Assembly: GCF_023093535.1 (NCBI RefSeq) | Contig: NZ_CP095757.1 | Location: forward strand, 1,302,001-1,366,000 | Source of the DNA: Halovivax limisalsi | GTDB taxonomy: Archaea > Halobacteriota > Halobacteria > Halobacteriales > Natrialbaceae | Length of the DNA: 64,000 nucleotides | Reading direction: 5' to 3' | Shown here: one piece after another, positions 31,651 through 41,482 of the stretch | How positions within the stretch are numbered: the first letter of the stretch is position 1 | How the letters are laid out: every line of letters begins with the position of its first letter | Program-made: the position numbers and the translations under genes | The notes under the pieces: generated by a model | Databases searched by the model: none | The model's input: the letters and a program-made list of their open reading frames with translations, nothing else | Told to the model about the DNA's origin: nothing

Positions 31651-32916
31651 TCACGGAGGGCCGAACGGGTCGTCGTTCAGCGGATCGTACCTGTCGAGGA
31701 AGGCGTGTTGACTCACCGGACACCAGGCGAACTGGCCCATCGGGACGTAATCGTAGCAGTACGACGGGAGTTCGGCGACGTCGCCGTTCCAGTCGCCGGT
31801 CCACACGAGGGTGCCCACGGCCGGCTGCCCGAGTCCGTCACCGCCGTCGCTCGGCTCGACCGTGACGGACGTCGCCTGGAGATCGTCGATGGCGACGTCG
31901 ACGGAACCCGATCCGGAGCCCTCGACCGCCTGGGCGAGCGGCCCGAGTTCCATCTCGCACCTGATGACCAGTGGCTCGGTCGACGGACCGTCCCAGCAGT
32001 CGGGTTCGTCTGGATCGTCCCAGCGTTGCTGCACCCACTCGCTGGGATCGAAGTCGACCCGGTCGATCTCGGGATCGACGGACAACCGGCCGAGTTCGCG
32101 CTGGTCGTCATCGAAGCGGACGACGACGTCCCGGTCGGCAGGCTCGTCACTCCCGACGGCGAACGCGAGCGTCAGTTCGAGCGGCTGCTCGCCCTGGAGG
32201 CGTCGATCCTCGACCCGGTAGTCGAGCGTGAGGATGTCGTCGAGCGCGGTCGGGTCGTCGGCGACGAGCACCGACGTCGGCCCGCGATCGCCGAGACTCA
32301 CTTCGTAGGCGTCGGCGCGGTCGTGGTCGACGTCCTCGAGGGTTGCAACGTCGAACGTGAGTTCGCAGTGGAGGTCCCAGCCGTCGTCCTCGTTCCAGCC
32401 GAATTCGCACGGGAATTCGACGTCCGCCGCCGCACCGAGTTCGGTGGGCTCGAACGCGACCGTTTCGTCGCCCGGCCGAACCGTCGCCTCCCCGAGTTCG
32501 CGTTCGGTGCCGTCGACCTCGATCGCGACGTCGAACGCGGTCGGCGTCTGGCCCGACCCCTGGTACAGCGCACGGAGTCCGAGGCGCTCGTCCGCCGTGA
32601 CCGTCGGATCGTCGACCGAGTACCAGCGCAGTACCGGGGCCTCTCCGGTCGTCGCGTCGCCGTCGCGCGTCGACGCGCGGTCGTTCCGAGCATGCGTCTC
32701 GTCGGCCGCGTCTCGGTCGTTCTGCGAGTGCCGCTCGTGGGACGCGTCGGCGACCGAACCGTCGGTCGTGACGGCCTCGTCTTCGGCGGGCTGTTCGATC
32801 GGCTCGATTTGATCCATCGCCCCCGTGGGCGAAGCGAATGCGCCGGCCAGCGTGGCGACCGCGAGGACGCCACCGACCAGCGCGAGCGTCGTGAGTATCG
32901 TGATCTGTCGTCGCAT
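31651..32916 (-). CDS. Secreted or membrane-anchored protein of unknown function
   Basis: 421 residues. A signal-like N-terminus (MRRQITILTTLALVGGVLAVATLAGAFA), an acidic linker, then two related beta-rich modules: APVLRWYSVDDPTVTADERLGLRALYQGSG... and LTLDYRVEDRRLQGEQPLELTLAFAVGSD.... Each is followed by a DFDPSEW/AFEPTEL-type block and a Cys pair (FPCEFGW...LHCELTF; PDCWDG...VIRCEMEL). The duplicated layout suggests two immunoglobulin-like domains with disulphides. A TATTTATATA box lies about 30 bp upstream. Function unknown. Confidence 0.78.
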   Translation of the reverse strand: MRRQITILTTLALVGGVLAVATLAGAFASPTGAMDQIEPIEQPAEDEAVTTDGSVADASHERHSQNDRDAADETHARNDRASTRDGDATTGEAPVLRWYSVDDPTVTADERLGLRALYQGSGQTPTAFDVAIEVDGTERELGEATVRPGDETVAFEPTELGAAADVEFPCEFGWNEDDGWDLHCELTFDVATLEDVDHDRADAYEVSLGDRGPTSVLVADDPTALDDILTLDYRVEDRRLQGEQPLELTLAFAVGSDEPADRDVVVRFDDDQRELGRLSVDPEIDRVDFDPSEWVQQRWDDPDEPDCWDGPSTEPLVIRCEMELGPLAQAVEGSGSGSVDVAIDDLQATSVTVEPSDGGDGLGQPAVGTLVWTGDWNGDVAELPSYCYDYVPMGQFAWCPVSQHAFLDRYDPLNDDPFGPP

Positions 32917-33281
32917 CGCGTCCGTCGCTCGGCCCGGCCGAGGTATATAAATAGCCGGCACGACGGCCGAATCCGGACGAATCCGCCCCGTTCCCCTCGA
33001 ATCCGGGTCTATCGATTCGGGCGGTTTCGGCCAACATCCGGAGAACGGGCGGTTGAACGGTCGGAGGATTAAAATACCCCTCCCGCGCCCGGCGTTCGGT
33101 CCGGAGCACGATTCGAGACTGTCGCGGATCGTCCGTTCGGACGGGCGACCACGCGCCCGACAGTACGCCTGGCCGGCCGGAGCGCCGATGGTTTCCGGGG
33201 TCCGACCGGACCGTGATAGGCCCTCGCGGGTTGCATACACAGGGATAATCGGTATCGGTGGTGTCGACGACGACTGCTGGT
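32917..33281. other. Divergent promoter region, no gene seen
   Basis: It holds the TATA box of the minus-strand gene (about 32942-32953) and a GATTAAAATA box at 33066-33075. GGGATAATC at 33242-33250 may serve the plus-strand zinc-finger gene. No coding frame is supported. Confidence 0.45.
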
Positions 33282-33440
33282 ATGGCGATAACGGAGCTGC
33301 GCGAGGACGGCGTACTGGGCCGATTACGGGGCGAAACGTGTCCGGCGTGCGGGGACGGAACGCTCGTCGTCGAGACGTACAAGGACAACCGGGCGGTGGT
33401 GTGCGAGGCCTGCGAGACGCCCCGAGCGCAACTGTGGTGA
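33282..33440 (+). CDS. HVO_A0556-type small zinc-finger protein
   Basis: 52 residues: MAITELREDGVLGRLRGETCPACGDGTLVVETYKDNRAVVCEACETPRAQLW in layout, with CPAC and CEAC knuckles 21 residues apart, a conserved VVETYK strand and the invariant-looking QLW end. This matches the haloarchaeal zinc finger first annotated as HVO_A0556. It is probably a small regulator or protein-binding zinc ribbon. The ATG at 33282 is preferred to 33258. Confidence 0.8.
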   Translation: MAITELREDGVLGRLRGETCPACGDGTLVVETYKDNRAVVCEACETPRAQLW

Positions 33441-33683
33441 GCGAGCGAGGCCGACCGAGACGATCCGCCGGAACGGGTACGACCGGCCGGACGAACCGAC
33501 CGAACGGACAGCTGCGTCCCGTCGGGGAGCCGATCCCGGGCGCACGCGGCCGGGTCGGCAGCCGATCGACCGTCATCTCGGGGGCGACCGGCCGGCGGGC
33601 ATCCGGCTGATCGCAACTCGGATCGCCAGCGACGGCGTCCCCGGATCGAAACCCACGTCCGTCCCGACCGCCTCCGGTCGCCC

Positions 33684-34463
33684 ATGCCGACCGCCTCGAA
33701 CGACGGCGTCTCGCTGTTCTACGCGGTCGAGGGCGACGGTCCGCCCGTGGTCTTCGTCGCGGAGGCGGGTCTCGGCGGGTGGTCCTGGGGCTGGCAACAC
33801 CGGGCCGTCTGCGGCCCGTATCGCAGCGTCGTCTGGGACCTCCGCGGGACCGGCCGGTCCGACCGACCGCCGGGGCCGTACGCGCTGTCGACGCTCGTCG
33901 AGGATCTCGAGACGGTGCTTCGGGCCGTCGACGCCGGGAACGCCCACGTCGCGGGCGCGGGCCTGGGCGGCGCGATCGCGCTGCGGGCCGCTCGCGAGTC
34001 GACCCGCGTCGAGTCGATCGCGGTGATCGGGACGCCCGCGCGGGCCGACGCCGTCGACGGCGACGCGCTCGTCGTCGATCGCGACAGGTCGAACGCGCTC
34101 CGGGAATCCACGGAGGCTATCCTCTCCAGGGAGTTCCGGTCGGCCCAGCCGGACGTAGTCGACGGCATCGTGGAGTGGCGCCGCGACGGCGACGCCGACG
34201 CGGCCGGGACCCGCGACCAGCTCGCCGCGCTCGAGGGCTACGACGCCACCGACTGGGGGTACGAGGTGACCCAGCCGGTCCTCGTCCTCCACGGCACCGA
34301 CGACGCCGTCGTCCCGGTCGAGTCGGGCGAGCGACTGGCCGACTCGCTTCCGCGGGGGGAGTTCCGCCCGATCGACGGCGCCGGCCACCTCCCGCAGATC
34401 GAACGATCGCGGGCGCTCAACGACTACGTGCGCGGCTTCCTCGAGGATCGAGCGGACGAGTGA
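33684..34463 (+). CDS. Alpha/beta-hydrolase fold protein lacking the nucleophile serine
   Basis: 259 residues with a typical alpha/beta-hydrolase start (NDGVSLFYAVEGDGPPVVFVAEAGLGGWSW) and the strand VVWDLRGTGRSD. The nucleophile elbow, normally G-x-S-x-G, reads HVAGAGLGGAIAL, with Gly in place of Ser. The Asp loop (LVLHGTDDAVVPVESGE) and the His (DGAGHLPQIE) are present. It is therefore either inactive as an esterase or uses another chemistry. Full length for the family. Confidence 0.82.
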   Translation: MPTASNDGVSLFYAVEGDGPPVVFVAEAGLGGWSWGWQHRAVCGPYRSVVWDLRGTGRSDRPPGPYALSTLVEDLETVLRAVDAGNAHVAGAGLGGAIALRAARESTRVESIAVIGTPARADAVDGDALVVDRDRSNALRESTEAILSREFRSAQPDVVDGIVEWRRDGDADAAGTRDQLAALEGYDATDWGYEVTQPVLVLHGTDDAVVPVESGERLADSLPRGEFRPIDGAGHLPQIERSRALNDYVRGFLEDRADE

Positions 34464-34597
34464 GCGGCGACCGGGCCGCGGGCGGCCGACGCCGACCGAC
34501 GCGGACAGCGGTTCGGCGATCGCGTGCCGTCCGGACTCGATTCGAGCGCTCGACCGGCACAAGACCTATTGGTCACTCGGAGCGTACATCGCCACGA

Positions 34598-35332
34598 ATG
34601 CGACGACCGCGACTCGCGATGCTCGACGCCAGCCACGGTGACGAGAACGTTCCCCGGAACTTCCGGCGGGAACTGCCGGCATCGCTCGCCGAGTTCGACG
34701 TGACGGCGGGCGAACGGCCGCCGGGGTACGAGTTCGACGGCGTCGTCATTACCGGCTCGCGCTCGTCGGTCTACTGGGAGGAAGAGTGGATCGACGAGAC
34801 GAAAGCCTGGGTCGACGGCGCGATCGAGGCCGGCCTCCCCTGTCTCGGCGTCTGCTGGGGACACCAGCTGCTCGCGACCGTCCTGGGCGGGCGGGTCGCC
34901 GACATGGGCGTCTACGAGATCGGCTATCACGAGATCGAGCGGACGACCGACGACTCCGTCCTCCTCGACGGCGTCGACGAGACGTTCGTGGCTTTCACGA
35001 CGCACACGGACGCCGTCGTCGAGCTGCCGGCCGACGCCGTCGAACTCGCCAGGAACGAGTACTCGAACCACGCCTTCCGGGCGGGCGACGTCTTCGGCGT
35101 CCAGTTTCACCCCGAGTACGACGCGAAGAGCGCCCGCGACCTCACGATGGAGAAGGATCTCTCCCCGGATCGGCGCGAGGCCGTGCTCGACGGAATCACC
35201 GACGAGGCCGTTCGACTCGCCGCCGAACCGAAGCGACTCTTCGAGAACTTCGCGGCCTACGTCGAGCGCGTCTCCCCGGCGACCGAGGGCGCCAGCGCCC
35301 GCGCCACGTCCGGGCCGGAGTCGCCGGAATGA
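34598..35332 (+). CDS. Class I glutamine amidotransferase-like protein
   Basis: 244 residues. The catalytic triad of class I amidotransferases is visible: LPCLGVCWGHQLLA (Cys nucleophile), and VFGVQFHPEYD (His, then Glu). The oxyanion region DGVVITGSRSSVYWEEEWI is also typical. It resembles the stand-alone GMP-synthase-like amidotransferases that act on small molecules such as gamma-glutamyl compounds. No synthetase partner is adjacent. A 42-residue C-terminal extension follows the core. Confidence 0.85.
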   Translation: MRRPRLAMLDASHGDENVPRNFRRELPASLAEFDVTAGERPPGYEFDGVVITGSRSSVYWEEEWIDETKAWVDGAIEAGLPCLGVCWGHQLLATVLGGRVADMGVYEIGYHEIERTTDDSVLLDGVDETFVAFTTHTDAVVELPADAVELARNEYSNHAFRAGDVFGVQFHPEYDAKSARDLTMEKDLSPDRREAVLDGITDEAVRLAAEPKRLFENFAAYVERVSPATEGASARATSGPESPE

Positions 35333-35458
35333 GCGGGCCGGCCGCGAGTCGTCCGCTCGGGGCTCGCTCGGAGCAGCGGCTGCGGGTTCTTCGCGGACGG
35401 GGACGCGAGTCTCCGAGCGGGAGGTCGCGGTCACCGCGACGCCGCTCGCCGGAGGGGG

Positions 35459-36985
35459 TCACCGATCGACGGAGACGCGGTCGCTCGCCGGGGGTTCGGC
35501 GGTGCCGCCGGGACCGGTCGACGGGTCGGCCGTCGGAACCGACGCGGCGAGTCGGCTGAGTTCGGAGTCGACGTCGGTCTCCGACGCGAGGACGAGGCGG
35601 ATCGCGTCGCCCTCGACGGTGTAGATCGTGAGTTCGCGCTCTCGCACGCGCGAGATGGCGATGCCCGTGTGATGCGACTCGCTTCGATACGCGAACGCGG
35701 CCGCGAGGGTGCAGCCGACCGCCAGCGCGGTCAGTGCCGCGACGGATATCCCGACGTCGAGACGGACGATCGCCGCGAACGAGCCGACGGCGATCGAGGC
35801 GGAGACGGGGGCGAGCCCCCGACGCCAGTTCGCGAGCGCCCGACACGCGTTCGCGCCGATCCGTTTCCCCAGGTTCACCGGGCGGGACCTCCGGGCGGCC
35901 ACTCCAGCCGACCGAGTCGTTCGCCAGCCTGCCGCGACGACCCCCGCGCCCGTCCGGAGGGTGGGCCAGATCGATCTCGCCCCATCGACGCCCGATCGAC
36001 CGACGGATCCGACCAGCGATCCGCCTCGACGGAGGCCGGCCTCGATCGCACCGCCGGCTCGGGTCGCGAACCGCGATGCTCGATCCGCCACCGACCGCCC
36101 CGGACGGGCGCCCGCATTCGGCCGCCCGTCCGCGTTCGTCCGGTCGTCGCCCGGCGCCCGCTCTCCCGTCCCTCGCCGATCGCGGAGTCTCGACCGATCG
36201 CGCCGTCGTGCCCGCTCGTCGAACCCCATTCGAAACTCGAGCCCTCGTATCCGCCCCTCGAGACGCGCCCGCGACGACGTAGTGCTGGCGTCCAGGTGTC
36301 GATAGGCGCGCTCGATCGCGAGCCGCGACCAGCACGCGCCCGATCTGAGGACCGCCCGAAGTCCCCGGTACAATAGTCGCGTCCGCGCCCGGAGTGCCAC
36401 CGACAGCGACGTTCGGATTCGGACGCTCCGGCGGTACAGCGTGCGCGTGCGATCGGTCCCCCGAATCCAGACGCCGCGAATCGTTCGACGCGTCCGCCGG
36501 CGACCGTCGGCGATCCACCCCGAACGAACCCATCGCGCGAGACGGGTTTCGCGCCGCGGTCGATCCGACGCCGACGACAGCACGTATCGCTCGATCGATC
36601 CGATCGCGACGAGCGACGACGCGACCGTCGCGAAGACGAGCGCGGCCCCGGCGTAGCCGCCCGACGATGCGTCGGTCGGGAGCGCGAGGAAGCTTGCAGA
36701 CAGCACGCAGATGGCAGCGACGAGACCCGATCCCGCCGTCAGGAGTCGCGAATCGACGCCCTCGAACTGCAGGCGCGAGTGCGTGTAACTCCGGATCGAA
36801 CTGATCGACGCGTAGTCGACGTCGAGTCGATCGCCGGCGCGGGAGAGACAGACGAGTCGCCGATCAGTCACCCCGACCGCGACCGTCTCGCGAACGCCCT
36901 CGTCGACGAGCCGTCCGTACGCGAGGCGTTCGAGGCGCTCGCCCGGGACGAGCGCGGCTTCGAGCTGCCGTCTCGACGGAATCAT
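35459..36985 (-). CDS. Membrane protein with PH-like ends and an Arg-rich middle
   Basis: 508 residues. The N-terminus (VPGERLERLAYGRLVDEGVRETVAVGVTDRRLVCLSRAGDRLDVDYASISSIRSYTHSR) looks like a bacterial-type PH domain. Two helices follow (LLTAGSGLVAAICVLSASFLAL, GAALVFATVASSLVAIG). A long Arg-rich segment then leads to another helix pair (SIAVGSFAAIVRLDVGISVAALTALAVGCTLAAAFAY) and a PH-like strand set (HTGIAISRVRERELTIYTVEGDAIRLVLASETDVDSELSRLAASV). The middle is unusual and unconserved-looking. Function unknown. Confidence 0.7.
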   Translation of the reverse strand: MIPSRRQLEAALVPGERLERLAYGRLVDEGVRETVAVGVTDRRLVCLSRAGDRLDVDYASISSIRSYTHSRLQFEGVDSRLLTAGSGLVAAICVLSASFLALPTDASSGGYAGAALVFATVASSLVAIGSIERYVLSSASDRPRRETRLARWVRSGWIADGRRRTRRTIRGVWIRGTDRTRTLYRRSVRIRTSLSVALRARTRLLYRGLRAVLRSGACWSRLAIERAYRHLDASTTSSRARLEGRIRGLEFRMGFDERARRRDRSRLRDRRGTGERAPGDDRTNADGRPNAGARPGRSVADRASRFATRAGGAIEAGLRRGGSLVGSVGRSGVDGARSIWPTLRTGAGVVAAGWRTTRSAGVAARRSRPVNLGKRIGANACRALANWRRGLAPVSASIAVGSFAAIVRLDVGISVAALTALAVGCTLAAAFAYRSESHHTGIAISRVRERELTIYTVEGDAIRLVLASETDVDSELSRLAASVPTADPSTGPGGTAEPPASDRVSVDR

Positions 36986-37222
36986 CGCTCCCGCGTACGC
37001 CCTCGGACGGCTAAGTAAAGGACCGCCTATCGCCGACGCGGAATCGACCGTTCCGAGGGGGACGCTCCGTCTCGGCGACCGTTCAGCGGTCGATCGTCGT
37101 CGGTGGGACCGAGTGGCCGTCGCGGGATCGCACGGTCGAAACGAACACGTCTGTACGCCACCGATCGGACCTGTGGGAGAATGGCGAATTATTAGTCGCT
37201 CCGACACGTACGTCGGCGGACG

Positions 37223-38380
37223 ATGACGCGCGGAAGATTCGGTCGATACGGCGGCAGACACGTGCCGGAACCGCTCGAAGAACCGCTTTCCCAGCTGGCG
37301 GACGCCTACGACGAGATCGGGACGAGCGAGGCGTTCCAGGCGGCGTTTCGCGATCACCTTCGCGAGTACGCGGGGCGGCCGACGCCGCTCTATCACGCCC
37401 GAAACCTGAGCGATCGGTACGACGCGGAGTTCTACTTCAAACGCGAGGACCTGCTTCACGGCGGTGCGCACAAGATAAACAACTGTCTCGGGCAAGCCCT
37501 CCTGGCAACGCGGGCGGGGAAGGAGCGACTCATCGCCGAGACGGGCGCGGGCCAGCACGGCACTGCGACGGCGATGGTCGGCGCGCTCTTCGGCCTCGAG
37601 ACGGAGATCTACCAGGGGAAGAAGGACGCCGAGCGCCAGCAGATGAACGTCTTCCGGATGCGCCTCATGGGCGCCGAGGTGAACGAGGTCACCCGCGGCG
37701 GGGCCGGGCTGGCCGACGCGGTGGACGCGGCGCTCGAGGATCTGGTCGCGAACGTCGAGAACACCCACTACCTCGTCGGCAGCGTCGTCGGGCCGGATCC
37801 CTTCCCGCGGATGGTCCGGGACTTCCAGTCCGTCATCGGCGAGGAGGCCCGCGAGCAGTTCCGCGACCGCACGGGCGAGCTGCCCGACGCCGCGGTCGCC
37901 TGCGTCGGCGGCGGCTCGAACGCGATGGGGCTGTTCGACGCCTTCCGAGACGACGACGCGGTCGACCTCTACGGGGCCGAGGGCGGCGGCGAGGGACCCG
38001 ACTCGACGCGCCACGCCGCGCCGCTTTCGGCCGGAACGGACGACGTCATCCACGGCATGGAGACGCGCGTCATCGCCGACGACGTCGAGGTCCACTCCGT
38101 CTCCGCCGGTCTCGATTATCCCGGCGTCGGCCCCGAACACGCCATGTTCCGCGAGGAGGGCCGCGTCAGCTACGAGGCCGTCACCGACGAGGCGGCGCTG
38201 GCCGCGTTCCGCGAGTTGAGCGAGACCGAGGGCATCATCCCCGCGCTGGAGTCGAGCCACGCCGTCGCGAAGGCGATCCAGCTCGCAGAAGATGGCGATC
38301 ACGAGACCATCCTCGTCAATCTGTCCGGACGCGGCGATAAGGACATGGAGACAGCGGCGGAGAAATTCGATTTCGATTGA
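37223..38380 (+). CDS. trpB: Tryptophan synthase beta chain
   Basis: 385 residues, the usual TrpB1 length. The PLP lysine is Lys84 in [12 protein letters not shown]; the [19 protein letters not shown] phosphate-binding loop and [10 protein letters not shown]-terminus are all present. TrpB joins indole and serine to make tryptophan. No trpA or other trp gene is adjacent; instead a kynureninase gene lies 1.5 kb downstream, so it may work in salvage or be served by a distant trpA. A TTATTAG box about 33 bp upstream gives a near-leaderless start. Confidence 0.95.
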   Translation: MTRGRFGRYGGRHVPEPLEEPLSQLADAYDEIGTSEAFQAAFRDHLREYAGRPTPLYHARNLSDRYDAEFYFKREDLLHGGAHKINNCLGQALLATRAGKERLIAETGAGQHGTATAMVGALFGLETEIYQGKKDAERQQMNVFRMRLMGAEVNEVTRGGAGLADAVDAALEDLVANVENTHYLVGSVVGPDPFPRMVRDFQSVIGEEAREQFRDRTGELPDAAVACVGGGSNAMGLFDAFRDDDAVDLYGAEGGGEGPDSTRHAAPLSAGTDDVIHGMETRVIADDVEVHSVSAGLDYPGVGPEHAMFREEGRVSYEAVTDEAALAAFRELSETEGIIPALESSHAVAKAIQLAEDGDHETILVNLSGRGDKDMETAAEKFDFD

Positions 38381-38694
38381 GGCGACCGGCTCGAACCGTT
38401 CGAACCCGCGTGCGAGGCATCGAAACGGATACCGCCACTCTCGACGCGTTTCTCCGTCGATCTGAACTGCTCAGCGAAGTCGGCTATCTGGCGGTCGATA
38501 GCTGGTGCGTCCGGAGTCCGAGGCCGGACTCGGGGACGGCTCTCGGGAGCGACCCTCCGTCGATGCTCCCCGTCGCCCCACTATCGATGATCGGCGGCAA
38601 CCTGTTCTCGATACTCGCCGCCGTCCCTCCGTCCTCGACGACCGTGACGGTCCGGAAGGGGCCGGCGTCGGCGGGGTCGACCGATCGACCGACG
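38381..38694. other. Convergent intergenic region, no gene seen
   Basis: It lies between trpB and the oppositely oriented esterase gene. Neither strand shows a convincing frame. Confidence 0.45.
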
Positions 38695-39726
38695 CTAGGA
38701 CAATCGTTCGCGTACCCGCTTTGCGAGTCGGTCCATGGCCTCGTCAGCTCGCGAGACGGCGTCGGTCAGACTCAGAAAGCCGTGGGCCATCGCAGGATAG
38801 TGGTCGTGCTCGACGGCGACGTCGGCCTCGGACAGCCGGGAGGCGTACGCCGCTCCCTCGTCGCGAAGCACGTCGTGGCCGGCGGTCACCACCGTCGCGG
38901 GGGCGAGACCGTCGAGATCGGTCGCTCGCCCGACCGTCGCGAATGGGTTGTGCTCGTCCACCGGACTGCGGAGGTAGTTGTCCCAGAACCAGCGGACGTC
39001 GGCCGCGGTGAGCAACGGCCCGTTGCCGTGGGCCTCGTACGATGGACGGTCGAACCGGCGATCGGTCATCGGATACAGGAGGAACTGTCCGTCGAGCGAG
39101 ACGGGGGGATCGCGCATCGAGTCGGTCCCGGTAGCGCGTCCAGACTCGGCCGCCCGTCGGGCGTTCCGCGCCCGAATAGCCGACGCTGCCGCCAGGTTCG
39201 CGCCGGCGCTCGTCCCGGCGACGCCCAAGCGGTCGGGATCGCCGCCGAGGTCACTCGCGTGCTCGCTCGCCCAGGCGAGCGCGGCGTAGGCGTCGTCCGT
39301 CGCGGCCGGGAACGGGTGCTCCGGCGCCAGGCGGTAGTCGACGGAGAGGACCAGCGCGCCGGCCCGATCCGCGAGCTCCCGGCAGATGTCGTCGGCGGAA
39401 TCGAGCGTGCCGAGCGTGAAGCCGCCGCCGTGGGTGAACACCAGCGTCGGCGGGGCTTCCCGCTCCGGTCGGTAGACCCGAATCGGCAGGTCGCCGCCCG
39501 GCCCGTCGACTCGCAGGTCTCGGACCGCCCGCAACGGCGGCCCCGACTCGCTCGCAAACACCTCGTCCTCGAGTGCTCGCGCGCTCGCGACCGAGAGCGA
39601 CGACCACTGTGGCACGCCGGCGGCCTCGATCTCCGTGACGACGGCGGCGAGTTCCGGATCCAGTGCGTCGGTGGCCCCGGCCGCCACGTCCGCCGGTGCT
39701 GTCGCGTCGGGGCCCGAATCGTCCAT
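38695..39726 (-). CDS. Esterase/lipase of the hormone-sensitive-lipase family
   Basis: 343 residues. The oxyanion-hole motif HGGGF (in VFTHGGGFTLGT), the nucleophile elbow GTSAG, the catalytic Asp in TAGHDVLRDEG and His in MAHGFL are all intact, as in bacterial HSL-type (family IV) esterases that hydrolyse short acyl esters. The RLAPEHPFPAATDDAYAAL block is also characteristic. The ATG at 39726 was chosen; an in-frame ATG at 39753 is possible. Cytoplasmic, with no signal peptide. Confidence 0.88.
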   Translation of the reverse strand: MDDSGPDATAPADVAAGATDALDPELAAVVTEIEAAGVPQWSSLSVASARALEDEVFASESGPPLRAVRDLRVDGPGGDLPIRVYRPEREAPPTLVFTHGGGFTLGTLDSADDICRELADRAGALVLSVDYRLAPEHPFPAATDDAYAALAWASEHASDLGGDPDRLGVAGTSAGANLAAASAIRARNARRAAESGRATGTDSMRDPPVSLDGQFLLYPMTDRRFDRPSYEAHGNGPLLTAADVRWFWDNYLRSPVDEHNPFATVGRATDLDGLAPATVVTAGHDVLRDEGAAYASRLSEADVAVEHDHYPAMAHGFLSLTDAVSRADEAMDRLAKRVRERLS

Positions 39727-39844
39727 GCGCCAACCGTCGAGCGAACGGCACATGAGTCCACCGCCCGCGGTGGCGGGTCGTCGTTCGATCCGAGCGGGCT
39801 GTCGCGTCGAATTCTACTTGTCGCTCGCCCCCGAGAACGACCAT

Positions 39845-41173
39845 ATGCCCAGGCGCGACGAAGACGGAGCGGTCGACTCGGACCGCACCCGGCACGATCT
39901 CCACGCCGATCGCGAGTCCGCTCGCGAGCGCGACCGAGCCGACCCGCTCTCGGAGTTTCGCCAGCGCTTCGAGATCCCGGACGCCCACTACGCGGCCGGT
40001 AACTCGCTCGGCCCGATCTCCGACGCGGCCGAGGCGAGTCTCCAGCGCGCGATCGACCAGTGGCGCGACCTGGCCGTTCGGGGCTGGACCGAGGCCGAAC
40101 CGCCGTGGTTCTGGTACGGTGAACGACTGGGCGAGCAACTCGCCCCGGTCGTCGGCGCCGAACCCGCGGAAGTCGTCGTCGCCAATTCGACGACGGTCAA
40201 CATTCACACGCTGATCGGGACGTTTCTGGACGGTTGCGGACGAGACGATCCGACGGGCGTCCTCGTCAACGAGCTGGACTTTCCGACCGATCACTACGCG
40301 ATCCGGGCCCAGCTTCGCCAGCGCGAGCTGGATCCCGACGCACATCTCCACGTCGTCGAGAGTCGCGACGGGCGGACGATCCGGACCGACGACGTCGTCG
40401 CGGCGATGGACGCTCACGACGTCGGGATCGTCTTCATGCCCTCGGTGCTCTATCGCAGCGGCCAGCTGTTGGACGTCGAGGCGATCACGGCAGCCGCCCA
40501 CGAGCGCGGCATCCTCGCCGGGTTTGACCTGGCGCACTCGATCGGCGTCGTACCGCACCAGCTCTCGGAGATCGGCGTCGACTTCGCCGTCTGGTGTTCC
40601 TACAAGTACCTCAACGCGGGTCCCGGCGCCGTCGCGGGACTGTACGTCAACGAACGGCACTTCGACGAGACGCCCGCGCTCGCGGGCTGGTGGGGCCACG
40701 AGAAGGGGACGCAGTTCGAGATGAATCTCGAGTACACCCCCGCGGCGGGCGCGGGCGCCTGGCAGTCGGGAACCATCCCCGTCTTCAGCGCCGCCCCGCT
40801 GTTCGGCGCGCTGGAACTCGTCAACGAGGCCGGCATCGAGGCGATCCGCCAGAAGTCGATCGCACTCACCTCGTACCTGATCGCGCTCGCCGACGATCGC
40901 CTCGCCGATCGCGGCGTCGCCGTCGGGACGCCCCGAGAGCCCGCCCGCCGCGGCGGCCACGTCGCGCTCGAACACCCGGAGGCCGGCCGGCTCAGCGAGG
41001 CGCTGCGCGACCACGGGGTGATCGTCGACTACCGGCCGCCGAACGTGATCCGCGTCGCCCCGTCGCCGCTGTACACCTCGTTCGAGGCGGTCTTCGACGT
41101 CGTGGACCTGCTCGCCGAACTGCTCGCGGATCGCCGCTACGAGGCCTACGACGCGGAGAGCGAGGTGACGTGA
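39845..41173 (+). CDS. kynU: Kynureninase
   Basis: 442 residues. A class V aminotransferase-fold PLP enzyme with the kynureninase hallmarks: YAAGNSLGP near the N-terminus, VANSTTVNIH, LDFPTDHYAI, FDLAHSIGV, VWCSYKYLNAGPG (PLP Lys), GWWGHEKGTQFEM and SGTIPVFSAAPLFGAL. It splits kynurenine into anthranilate and alanine. It lies near trpB and an acyl-CoA dehydrogenase, suggesting aromatic amino acid turnover. A poorly conserved acidic N-terminal tail of about 35 residues is present. Confidence 0.9.
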   Translation: MPRRDEDGAVDSDRTRHDLHADRESARERDRADPLSEFRQRFEIPDAHYAAGNSLGPISDAAEASLQRAIDQWRDLAVRGWTEAEPPWFWYGERLGEQLAPVVGAEPAEVVVANSTTVNIHTLIGTFLDGCGRDDPTGVLVNELDFPTDHYAIRAQLRQRELDPDAHLHVVESRDGRTIRTDDVVAAMDAHDVGIVFMPSVLYRSGQLLDVEAITAAAHERGILAGFDLAHSIGVVPHQLSEIGVDFAVWCSYKYLNAGPGAVAGLYVNERHFDETPALAGWWGHEKGTQFEMNLEYTPAAGAGAWQSGTIPVFSAAPLFGALELVNEAGIEAIRQKSIALTSYLIALADDRLADRGVAVGTPREPARRGGHVALEHPEAGRLSEALRDHGVIVDYRPPNVIRVAPSPLYTSFEAVFDVVDLLAELLADRRYEAYDAESEVT

Positions 41174-41254
41174 GCGGTCCGAATCGGTGTGGAGTGTCGT
41201 GGGGGATCGGTCTCGATCCGAACAGTTACTTTGGTGATTGTACCATCCCCTTGC

Positions 41255-41374
41255 ATGCAAGGAATGCTAGAATTCTTCGTGATCCTCGTCGCCGTCGGCA
41301 TCTACCTCGGGTTCGGCGTGGTCGGCGCTTGGCTCTACGACCGGCACCTCAAACCGCGGCTGTACGACGAGTGA
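41255..41374 (+). CDS. Small single-helix membrane protein
   Basis: 39 residues: a short head, one transmembrane helix (LEFFVILVAVGIYLGFGVVGAWLY) and a basic tail (DRHLKPRLYDE). The start at 41255 is supported by a TTACTTT box about 29 bp upstream. The ATG lies inside the palindrome CTTGCATGCAAG. Function unknown. Confidence 0.6.
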   Translation: MQGMLEFFVILVAVGIYLGFGVVGAWLYDRHLKPRLYDE

Positions 41375-41482
41375 GCGGAGACTTCGCCGATGGGCTTTTG
41401 CGCTCCGTAGCGCCTCGGCACCTGCACCAGCGTCGCCCGGAACATAGGAGCGTTTTTCACGTCACCTGACCCAGGGTCCGGT

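Noticed and set aside
35459-38302. Very long minus-strand open frame through trpB
   Set aside because: The part opposite trpB is a shadow: TrpB is a complete, conserved enzyme on the plus strand, and only 35459-36985 has independent protein-like features and its own start.
39251-41260. 669-codon minus-strand frame opposite kynureninase
   Set aside because: The plus strand encodes a clear kynureninase; the antisense translation has no domain.
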